Source of the DNA: Macrotis lagotis
Taxonomy: Eukaryota > Chordata > Mammalia > Peramelemorphia > Peramelidae
DNA: 64,000 nt
Reading direction: 5' to 3'
Assembly (NCBI RefSeq): GCF_037893015.1
Contig: NC_133665.1
Location: forward strand, 195,825,947 to 195,889,946
Shown here: positions 34,407 through 43,585 of the stretch, piece by piece
Numbering within the stretch: the stretch's first letter is position 1
How the letters are laid out: the number at the start of each line of letters is the position of its first letter
Translations under genes and position numbers: made by a program
Notes under the pieces: generated by a model
The model's database searches: none
What the model was told of the DNA's origin: nothing
What the model saw: only the letters and a program-made list of their open reading frames with translations

Positions 34407-34560
34407 TTTTTCTCTCTCTCTCTTGCTTTGCAAGGCAGAGAGGTTAAGTGACTTGCCCAGGATCACACAGGTAGTGAATACCAAGTATTTGAGGCTGCAT
34501 TTGAACTCAGGGCCTCCTTACTCCAGGACTGATGATCCACTGCACCACCCAGCTACCCCA
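34407..34560 (-). repeat. Marsupial SINE, diverged
   Basis: Reverse orientation: 'gctttgcaaggcagagaggt', 'aagtgacttgcccaggatca', 'gcatttgaactcaggg', 'caccacccagctacccc'. Preceded by a short (TC)n tract. No clear TSD. Confidence 0.8.
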
Positions 34561-34624
34561 ATATGAGCTTTTTCTAATCTTTGGTCCTGTATACTATTAT
34601 GTCTATGACAAGCAAGAATTTTCA

Positions 34625-35745
34625 GGGGTGGAGCCAAGATGGCAGCAGGAGTACATTCTCTCCTAGGTACTCTCTACAGAATATTTCAAAAGCCTTAAAG
34701 TTATGACTCTGACTAAATTTTCAAGAGACAGAACCCACAGAAAGATTTAGCGAGGCAATTCTCCAGTCCAAGATAACCTGGAAAATAGTGGGAAAAACTC
34801 AGTTCCATGGGGTTGGGGCAGGCTCCAGAACAAAGGAACTTCAGCCTCCTGGAAATAGCCCCAGGGTACCTGGCAGCAGAAGCAGTTTCCTGACCTCACC
34901 CAAGTGAGAACCAAGCACAACTTGGAAGATCAGCAGGGAAACTTCTGCCAGTGCAAAGCCCAAGCCAGCATGGCCCTCCTCAGCATGGCCACAGCAGTCA
35001 GCACAACTCAGACCCCAGGAAATGGAAGCAGCTCACAAAGCCACCAAACAGGAGTCACCTGGCAGCTGCTCCTGAGAGCTCAGGCTACTGAAGGTAAGAG
35101 AGTGGAGGGAGACTACCGAGGTTTGTCCTCTGTCCCTGGGACAGGACTCTGAGGTTTTGACCACATTCAGACCCTGGTTGTTGTCTAGGCCCCACATAGA
35201 GCATGGACTGCCCCCCACAGCCCTGGGGCAGAGAGCTAGTGGTCATTCAACAGACCAAGAGAGCAGTTGGAATCTCACATACTGAGGTCCTTGAGGGGGT
35301 GTCCCATTAACACTCAAAAGCTTGGAAATCACCCCCAAAGTAGGCACAGGCTGGGGAAATGAGTAAATAGAAAAAAAGGAACCTGACCAAAATAACTGTC
35401 TATGAACCTGACCATAGACAATTATTTTGGTCCCATGGAGGATCAAAATACTCACTCTGAAGATGAGAAAGTCCAAGTTTCTGCATCTAAAGACTCCAGG
35501 AAATATAGAAGTTAGCCTCAGACTATGATAGCACTCAAAAAAGATTTTGAAAATCAAGTAAGAGAGATAGAAGAAAAATTGGGAAAAGAAATGAGAGATC
35601 CAGAAAAAAAATATGAAAATGAAGTCAGCAGCTTAGTCAAGGAGATCAAAAAAAAATGCTGAAGAAAATAATATGTTAAAAACCAACTTAGTTCAAATGG
35701 ATAAAACAGTTCAAAAAGTTATTGAAGAGAAGAGTTTTCTTCTCA
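34625..35745 (+). mobile_element. L1/HAL1-lineage 5' end (copy D)
   Basis: Begins 'ggtggagccaagatggcagc' with a 5' UTR of the copy B/E type, for example 'agttatgactctgactaaat' and 'gagacagaacccacagaaag'. The ORF1 N-terminal and coiled-coil regions follow. The copy then stops near 35745 with no RNA-binding domain, C-terminal domain, 3' UTR or A-tail. That is the reverse of ordinary 5' truncation. Confidence 0.75.
35359..35740 (+). pseudogene. ORF1 N-terminal relic of copy D
   Basis: The ATG at 35359-35361 is followed by a TAG at codon 4 (35368-35370), where copies B and E have a glutamine codon. A direct duplication of 'gaacctgacca' lies just after. 'IDNYFGPMEDQNTHSEDEK' and a coiled coil ('REIEEKLGKEMRD', 'NEVSSLVKEIKK') remain readable in shifted frames. 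Confidence 0.75.
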
Positions 35746-35780
35746 TTCTTTCTACTCAGGAAACCTAGGCTACTCTAGGC

Positions 35781-35988
35781 CAAGGCTCTTAACTAGAGGT
35801 ATTGGTGGGTAAATTTCAGGAGGTCTTTGACCTTGGATGGGAAAAGTACATCCTTATTTCAATATAATTGCTTTCCTTGATAATCTTGTATTTTTATTTT
35901 ATGCACTTTAAAATATGATACTTAGAAATGGGTAGTCTTCATCAAACTACCCATGAGCTCCATGGCACAAAAAAGTAAAGAATCCTTG
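35781..35988. mobile_element. hAT-like non-autonomous DNA transposon relic, 208 bp
   Basis: The ends form an imperfect inverted repeat ('caaggctcttaac' and the complement of 'gtaaagaatccttg'). The inside has 'tttcaatataattgctttcc' and 'ttttattttatgcactttaa'. A second copy lies reversed at 61158-61343. No transposase and no surviving 8 bp TSD. The class is inferred from the end sequences. Confidence 0.5.
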
Positions 35989-36929
35989 ATGTACAGAAAC
36001 TCATAACAAGATTTCCTGGTGGCCAACTCTTTTGACAACCTTTGATTGTTTTCTGAAGACTCATTAGGCTCTTTTGCAGCAATCATTTTTGGTTCTTGGT
36101 ATGCTTTTTCATTTTCAACCACATTTTGCTTTGTGTTCAAGTAAGATTGATCCTATTTCCTTGTGGGGTTGAATGGTACTTGAAATACTTGACTTTCCCA
36201 CACCAACAGCTGCTCCAATATCCTTAATAGTCATTGAAGTGAGCTGTTTAAGTCACACCTTTTACACATTTTCTTGAAGTCATATAGAGTCTTCAAAATG
36301 ACAGGACTTAAAACACAGCCAAAGAAAGCAATGAGACATATATAGGACACAAAATACAATTCTTAACTAATAGAGCTCTCATTGAAAGTGATAGAAGCAA
36401 CTCCATATAACAACTCATCTGGTCCAGGCCAAGTATTCTGAGTCTGTCTGGTGTTCACAGAAGTACATAATATTCTGTTCATAAAACAAAGCCATCTCAG
36501 AATTATGACTTGTCCCAACTAATTCAGAGAGCATGTAGATCTAATGAGAATCTCCAAGAAGCAAAGGTATAAAAGATCCCATCAGGGAAATGAAGGAGAG
36601 AACAGATGTCTTGCTGCTCATGTGGCAAGGACAAGAGATGACCAATGGACAGTTATAATTCTTTTCTAATAATTCTCTCTGAATTTTTAGATGTAAAGAA
36701 AAGGAGAAAAGTTTCAAGCATGTTTGGTGATCTCATGGAAGATGTGAACAAGAGTCACACAGGATGAGTCAGCATCACCCAGGGATCATTGTCTACATCA
36801 CTGGAGTGATGAGTCAGGGCAATCTTAGATATAGTTGAGTAGTGAGGGAGTTGGACATTTACATAGAATGTGCCCCTAAAGTTTTCATTCCTTTGGGTGG
36901 AAATCCTTAATGTTTTCACAGGAACTTCC
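35989..36929. other. Unassigned DNA
   Basis: No repeat or gene recognised. The following LINE relic may extend some way into this interval. Confidence 0.35.
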
Positions 36930-39220
36930 TCCTTTGAGACCCTTCACCATTCTGATGGTCATCTTCTGAATATTCTTCAACTAGTCAGTTTTATTCCTAA
37001 GACTTAGTGTTCCAGATTGAACAAATTCTAGGTGTGCCTACAGGACTGTAACCAAGGACAGAAGGCTCGACAATCTTGCTACTCTTGTATACTATAGAAT
37101 CCAATCTTAAAATGAGCTTACTTGGCATTACACTTCTAACACAACTGAGGGTCCACTAATTCCATCCCTTCCCTGAGATGTTCTTCAAAATAAGTGCTGT
37201 AAAAACTTTTCTCCTCTCAGCTTATACTTATGAAAATGATTTCATTGAATCCAATGTAATACTTTATATGGCTTTCCACAAAACATGAACAATAAGGAAA
37301 TAACTTTTTTAGTTACTATGTCACAGACTTGGTCCATATTGAACTCATATATAAAACTTTAAATCCTTGGCATAGTTCTTATCTTAACTATGCTTTTCCA
37401 ATTTGAGGTTTGTGAAATTGGCATTTTGAACCCAAATTTGAGACTTTGCATTTATTGAGTCAGTTGTTTAGAATGCTTCAGAGATTATGACATGAATTTC
37501 GTATCCCTCCCAGATCCTTGACCTCTTTGGGTTGGACAAACAAACCATCTTTAGCTTTGGCAGTTCATTAATAAATGTTTGGAGAAGTCTGAGGTATTGA
37601 GATATTTTGAGGGCAAGCCACTAGAAAAAGTTTTCCAAGATACCCTTGACTCATTATTGAATATTCTTTGAGGCTAGTCATCCAGTCACTTCTTATCTTG
37701 GCTTATTGTGAAGGGAACTGCTGCAGGAAAAAATTAAGAATCCCACCCAAATTCCTCCAGGTATGTGCTGAACTTCCCAAATGATTGGGGGGTACCAGGA
37801 CTTTTGGGATCTTTTGGACATGGTCTTGGTGTCTAAGCATAATAAAATCCCAATACAGCCTCCACAATTTTGCTCTAGAGAGAAATATGTTATGAAGAGT
37901 GTTTATGCCAAGTTTTGCTAAAATCTAGGTGAACGTATCTACAACATCATCCTGACTTGCTAGTTCAGCAATCTTATCAAACAAAGAAATATGGTAGTCT
38001 GCCATGACCTGATCTTGATGCTGCTCTCAGTGATCATTGTCCCTTTCTAGACCATCACCAGTTATCTTGTTTAATGCTCCATATGAGAATTTCCCCAGTA
38101 TTTGAGGTCAAACATACTGGTCTAAAATTTGCAGCCCCTGTTCTATTTATATATTTTTTATAATTGTGACAATATTTGCCCTTCTCTAATTCTGTACTCT
38201 TCCCATTTTCCATGATGGTTCAAAATAATAATTAGAAGCTTAATGATCTCATTTGCCAGTTCTGTTTCAGAGACCAGGAATGTGGTTCATTCAATGTATA
38301 GGCCTTCACATCATTATGAACATTTCTGTGTCCTCTTGCCCTCTTCTCTAGCCTGGAGATCTCCTCTTTCTTAGTCATTTTGCTTCTTTCATTTCCAGCA
38401 GAAAAGATATTTCTCTTTGTAGGAAATAAAAACCAAACTAGAAATAGAATAAGAACAAAGCAGCTCTGTCTTTTCCCTGATAAGGGCATCAGCATTTCAT
38501 GCACACCAAATAATTGAACTTAGCCATCTTTGTTTCCCCTTTCTCTCAATATAGTGTTTAAAAATCCATTTTTGATGTCATGAGTTTCCCTCTTCAGCCT
38601 TACTTCATCCTGAGCTTTAGCATTGATGCCCTTTTCAGAACTGTATCATACTCATCTTCACTTTGGATTATTTTGTTTTGCTTCTGAATTCTGCATATTT
38701 TGTTTGTTCATTTCTATTTAATCTGTTTGGTGTGTACCTACATTAGAATCTTCAACCAAATCCAAGTTTTTCCTCTAATTGTAGTGTTTTCCTTTACATC
38801 CATAGGAATTTGTTCTTGATCCTCTCCCATTCCTTTTGAGTGAAGTTCCCTGAATCATCGAGAAGTATTTATTCATTGGTTACTAGACTTAAGACCTCAT
38901 GCTAGGGGCTGGGGGTACATGCACAAAGTAATAATCAATCCCTATTCCCATGGAACTCTAGTTTAAAATGTTTAGTCCATGGGATCCTATCTGCCATTCC
39001 TTTGTGTCCATTCTAATTCACTTTACCCACACTGGGGTGAGCAGCAGACTATACCAGGTTTTTTTACCTTCTGGTAGAATAGTGACTTTCGCCCAATGTC
39101 CCCATCATTTCTACCTTGACAAACAGCTTCTTCTTACTGAGAATCAGATCCAGAAGAGAATGTTTCCTGATTGGATTCCCCACTTTTTGAATAATGATAT
39201 TATCAACAAATCAGGTCAAG
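36930..39220 (-). mobile_element. Long L3/CR1-family LINE relic
   Basis: The plus strand reads as antisense CR1/L3 ORF2 for over 2 kb: 'cttcaccattctgatggtca', 'attcttcaactagtcag', 'ttttgctaaaatctaggtga', 'tagtctgccatgacctgatc', 'ttctctaattctgtactctt', 'gagaatcagatccagaagag'. On the minus strand 'MADYHISLFDKIAELASQDD' followed by 'VVDTF' fits the reverse-transcriptase region. Frames are destroyed. A piece of the middle-repetitive family interrupts it at about 38858-38975. Confidence 0.7.
38858..38975 (+). repeat. Middle-repetitive family, 5' part, inside the L3 relic
   Basis: 'gaagtatttattcattggtt' followed by 'actagacttaagacctcatgc' and 'taggggctgggggtacatgc' matches the start of the family. 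Confidence 0.55.
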
Positions 39221-39961
39221 GTATTTCCTCTGCTTTTGTAAGAGGGAAAGATCTAAAAGATGCCTTTGGTTCTCCTGCCATCCACACACAGACACATACA
39301 CACAAAACATATACACACTTCTATAGCAAACTTTTCTGTGCCAGACTTGCATTCTAGATTCCCAACTCCTTTTCTCTCAATTCCTTATTTTGTGTCCAGT
39401 GTGACATATTTTAGTCAATTGTGCGTGGGGATGGGGAGTGAAGAGGAAGCAAACAGGATGTTCTAGTTGGGGGTGGAGGCTGGATTCAGGATGAAGGCTG
39501 GATTAAGAGGTGGGAGGACCTTGGAGAGTGATAAGAAGTCAGGTGTACATACACTCACAAGCTGGGGGTAAGATCTTAGAAATGATACTGGAATCATTGG
39601 GAGATGCCACCATTTTCTCCTTCTAAGATCTCTCCTGGCTGAAGCCACATTTAAATAATCCCAGGAATCAGTTCTCCTTACATGACTGCTCACCTTTTCC
39701 TTAGACCTGATGGGAAGCTTGCTTCATTCCCTACCAAAGTTCAAGGTTACATTGGTATCCAGTAGATGACTTCAACAGTAGAAGACACTCCTTTCGTAAT
39801 GAGTGCAAATCTGCCTGTAAGAGCAAGGGTTAAAAAGACTACTGTAATTGATTTCAGTTCATGACCCAAACCAAATTAAAAACCCTTGATGGTCAGATCA
39901 CTAATATTCTTCAGTGCAATATGATTTCTCACATTGTTTGCACCTGACTCCTAACTTTCCA
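39221..39961. other. Unassigned DNA with a short CA-rich tract
   Basis: CA-rich at 39285-39320. At 39826-39895 a roughly 70 bp segment is bounded by 'caagggtt' and 'aacccttg', an 8 bp inverted repeat. This could be chance or a deleted DNA transposon. Confidence 0.35.
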
Positions 39962-40062
39962 GGAATGAATGAAAAGCATTTATTAGGGATTTACTATGTC
40001 TCAGGCATGGTATCAAGTGCTAGGGATAGAAATGCAGAAGTATGACTATCCCAGCCCTCCAG
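39962..40062 (+). repeat. Middle-repetitive family, 5' part
   Basis: 'gcatttattagggatttact', 'atgtctcaggcatggtatca' and 'agtgctagggatagaaatgc' fit the family start. It ends where the local repeat begins. Confidence 0.6.
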
Positions 40063-40238
40063 GCAAGGCATTCCCCCCCCCCCCGGGAAATCAAACTGGC
40101 CCACTAGTCATTTCCTAATATTGACTTGCCATCTCCAAGCTCCTGGATCTCTGTAGGCTAATCCTCTTGGAGAAACCTTGAATTCCTTCCAGGCTCAGCA
40201 GTCACATGTTTTTGCAGGTCTTTTGCCCATCTTCTAAT
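40063..40238 (+). repeat. Local direct repeat, copy 1
   Basis: A 176 bp segment from 'gcaaggcattccc' to 'cttctaat', about 89% similar to 42317-42488 by eye. It contains an expanded C run at about 40073-40084. No known family recognised. Confidence 0.8.
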
Positions 40239-41589
40239 TTTTAGTGACATCACCTTTCACAAACTAGCCTTTGACTCAGTTTTCTTTGTTCTTTTTCTAT
40301 TCTCCAAAGGAATCAAAGCTCTTATACAGCAGGGCTTGTTGTGTTTGTGTTTATCTCTTCAGGGGTCATGTTAGTGCCAGGACCAGCCATGGGGCTCAAG
40401 ACGTATTGATTGGAACTTGGAACAGCCACCAAGAAACCTTCACACATCTGAGAGTGACCTTGTCCAAGTCTGACTCAATGGAGTGTCCCTGTTGGGGATG
40501 GGACAGTCTGTGAGTTAGCCTCTTCACTCAATGGGGTGTCCCCCTGGGACCCAGACCCCTAAACACTGCTCATGTCTCCCTGGGATCTAGTCACCCCCAA
40601 TATTTCTCATGGGAAGCTCTCTTCTCAACTTGATGTCTCCTTTTTTGTGAACTCAATTAGGGAGAAGTCCCTAATGATACCATTAGAGGGAATCCATCCT
40701 ACCTGAACAGGTCCTAACACACAGAAAAGCAATTTCGATCATGCTCCATTAGGAGTTTTTTCACTAGTCTGGCAAGACAGTGCAACATCTTGTTGAATGC
40801 TGTAATAGCTAACATGAGCAATAATTCAATAGCAGGTGAATAGAATGCAATGAGAGCATAAAGTTTTCTGATCACTGAGCTTTCAGTGATGATAGATTGG
40901 ACTGGCAGATCATCCAACTCTGGACCCAGGCTGCACCTGGCCTCTGGCTGAGTGTGCACTGGGCCTGAAACTGGTCATCAGAGGTCCAGGAACTTTAGAG
41001 AGGGATCCCAACAGCACAGCTTGCATCCTTCCAGAATCCCAGGTGGGGAAGGCAAGTGGCCTTTCTCACTCTTGGTTTAGTCCCTTTAATCTAACAGCAA
41101 ACCTATTCCTCTCTGCTATTATCACATTGTATGATTGGCAGGACTTGTTCCCACTTCCTCATTTTACAGATTGGCAAACTGAGGCCTTCAGGAGATGTAG
41201 GGAAGGGAAAAGGAGGAAAGAGAGGAAGGGCACTCACATGAGATTCTTGTTCTCTCCAGGGAATAGCAGAAGCAGGGTTTCTTCTGCCACTCCCTTCTTC
41301 CTTCCAATTGGACCTCAGATTTGTCCTATCTTCTTATCTCACAGCTTCTACTGTGGTCTATACTCCTGTCTGGGGCACCCAGTTGAGCTCCCCGCCTTAG
41401 TCGCTCCCTCCTCCAATTTATAGTACATTAACCTATCCCACAGATGCATCACCCCACATGCAATACTCATCATGTCACTCATCTGCTTAAAAGCCTTCAA
41501 TGCAACCTGCTTTCCTCCAGTTCAATGGTCTTTGTCTAGATTTGAAGGTCCTCATTTTAAGAAACTCATTTTAAAAAACTGTGATTCTT
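40239..41589. other. Unassigned low-repeat DNA
   Basis: No recognised repeat. A 126-codon plus-strand open frame (41043-41423) shows no domain or exon signals. Confidence 0.4.
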
Positions 41590-41755
41590 GAATTCAAAAC
41601 AACCCTGGGAGGTAGTTGATAGTATTATGCTCATTTTATAATTGAAGAAACTGAGGCAGACATTGAATGCACTTGCTCAGCATTTCGTAGCTCATAAGTA
41701 TCTAAAGCCAGATGTCAACTTAGGTATTCCTGCCTCCAGATCCAGACCTGACTCT
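41590..41755 (-). repeat. MIR-type SINE relic
   Basis: 'ctcattttataattgaagaa' followed by 'actgaggcagacattg' and 'gtaactca'-type phrases follow the reverse MIR order, ending 'attcctgcctccagatcc'. Confidence 0.65.
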
Positions 41756-41954
41756 GAATATGGTGGCATCTCCCAACCACCCACAAACACAGTCTGAGTT
41801 GGGGTAGTGGGGGAAGGTTAAAAAGTTAATAGTTTGCTGGATTACAGAAATGAAAATGGATGTGAGGATTGGGAGAAGAGTTTGGGTCACTGCCTGAATA
41901 GCTCCATCTGCTTTAGGGATCTCACTTCTGGCTGCTTCATGGTTAATGAGCCAT

Positions 41955-42060
41955 TGATTGAATGAAGACCAAGCATTTATAGAGCACCTACTATGGCCCA
42001 GATCCTGGACTACATGGGAAAATACAAAAAAAAGTACAACTGGGTCCCAGCCCTAAAACA
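41955..42060 (+). repeat. Middle-repetitive family, 5' part
   Basis: 'gcatttatagagcacctact' followed by 'atggcccagatcctggac' and 'gtcccagccctaaaacaggg'. Its 3' part may be the piece at 42590-42800. Confidence 0.55.
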
Positions 42061-42264
42061 GGGAGTTCCTCTTTAAAAAGATGCCCAAGATTCCCTTTTC
42101 ATTTCCCACCCAGCCCCTCTCCTAAACTTCAGGAGCTTCAGTTACTCATCACTGCAAAATGAAATCCAATGTTACTGCACCTCCTCAACTCATTTCCTGC
42201 CTTGGCTGTGGGACTTCCTTGGATCCCCTGATCCCCTCCTCCCTCCCTCCTTCCCCACTTTTCA

Positions 42265-42530
42265 ACTTTCATTATATTGTGAGCTCCTGGAGGACAGACA
42301 CTTCCATGTTGGAAAAGCAAGGCATTTCCTCCTTGGGAAATCAAACTGGTCCACTAGTCATTTCCTAAACTTGACTTGCCATCTCCAAGCTCCTGGCTCT
42401 CTGTAGTCTAGTCCTCTTGGACAAACCTTGAATTCCTTCCAAGCTCAGCAGCCACATGTTCCTGAAGGTCTTTTGCCTGTCTTCTAATGTCTTTATTTGT
42501 ATCCCCAGTAGTCTAATGAGGAGCTATTAT
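42265..42530 (+). repeat. L2 LINE 3' end, split by the local repeat
   Basis: 'tattgtgagctcctggagga' at 42275 and 'tctttatttgtatccccagt' at 42489 are two adjoining parts of an L2 3' end. The segment between them is the local repeat, so that repeat appears to have entered an existing L2. Confidence 0.55.
42317..42488 (+). repeat. Local direct repeat, copy 2
   Basis: A 172 bp segment parallel to 40063-40238, sharing blocks such as 'gggaaatcaaactgg' and 'ttgacttgccatctccaagc'. Most differences are single substitutions. Confidence 0.8.
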
Positions 42531-42589
42531 TAACATGTAGCCAACTTTATACAAACACCACCACATAGATGGGACAGAAGCCATCCAAG

Positions 42590-42800
42590 GAAAGACCTTA
42601 AAGGAGAACAGGAAAGGCTTCTTGTCCAACTTGGGGCTTCAGCTGATCCTTGAAGGAGGGCAGCAGGTGAAGAGAGGGAGAGCCCAGCACGGCACAGCCA
42701 GTGAAATGCCTGGGTTTGAGAGATGGGTTGGTCTATGCAAGGACAATTGTGAAGGGCACCAGGGAAAAGAGGGGACTCTGAATCATGAAAGTTCAGAGCA
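42590..42800 (+). repeat. Middle-repetitive family, central part
   Basis: 'ttcagctgatccttgaagga', 'gccagtgaaatgcctgggtt' and 'gagagatgggttggtctatg' match the central part seen at 46600-46790. Confidence 0.6.
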
Positions 42801-42839
42801 ATGAGGAGAAGTCCTAAGAAGATTCTGATCATGGTAGGG

Positions 42840-43085
42840 AAGAGGCAGAGTGAGGAGGTCAATAGACCTGAAATAAGAAAGAGCTGAGGTCAAATAGGAC
42901 CTTTGATACTTACTGTGTGATCCTGGCCAATCACTTACCCTCTGAGTGGCTGTTTTCCCCCATCTGCACCCTGGGAAAGATAATAATAACATTTACCACC
43001 CAAGGTTCTTATGAGGAGAAAAGGAGATAAAGTCTGTAAAGAATTTTGAAAATCTATTAGAACTAATCATTATTGGCTATTATCA
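42840..43085 (+). repeat. MIR/THER1-type CORE-SINE relic
   Basis: 'acctttgatacttactgtgt', 'gatcctggccaatcacttac' and 'gttcttatgaggagaaaagg' follow the CORE-SINE order. Confidence 0.65.
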
Positions 43086-43361
43086 TTTATGTCATAGTTG
43101 AAGATACTGCTGTTGCTTGGACCCAGAGAGCCCCTGTATTACCAGTGGGCTGAAGTTCCATTTGAGGTGCAGTTTGATAATAAAGAATGTCTCCCAACCT
43201 TTTCAGCTCACCTCTCCCCAACTGAGTCTTTCTCTTCTTCCAGTGCCATATCCCTTCACCTGGTCCTCATGGGACATGATGCTGAGCCCTTTCCCCCATT
43301 CCTGGCTACCTGCCCCGGGAATTCTGCAGTTTCTTTTGACTGTGAGAGGAAAACCATTGAA
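43086..43361. other. Unassigned DNA
   Basis: Two overlapping plus-strand frames of about 100 codons continue into the following SINE, which argues against a real exon. Confidence 0.4.
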
Positions 43362-43585
43362 AAACCATGTGGCAATGTGGACAGAACTCTGGGCCTAGAG
43401 TCAAGATGACCCAAATTCAAATTTGCTTCAGATGGGCAAGTCATTTAATACTATTAGCCTCAACTTTCTCATCTGTAAAATGAGGTGGAGAAGGAAATGG
43501 CAAACCCTTCCAGCAGCTTTGCTAAGAAAAACCTTAAATAGGTTCACAAAGAGTTGGACACGACTGAAATGACCAAACAAAAATA
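43362..43585 (+). repeat. Long-type marsupial SINE, diverged head
   Basis: 'aatgtggacagaactctggg' near the head, a degraded box B ('caaattcaaattt'), and a well-kept tail ('gaggtggagaaggaaatggc', 'gagttggacacgactgaaat'). Confidence 0.8.

Noticed and set aside
38968..39357. 129-codon plus-strand open frame
   Set aside because: It overlaps the antisense strand of the L3/CR1 relic and a CA-rich tract.
42530..42862. 110-codon minus-strand open frame
   Set aside because: Antisense to a middle-repetitive fragment, with no domain.
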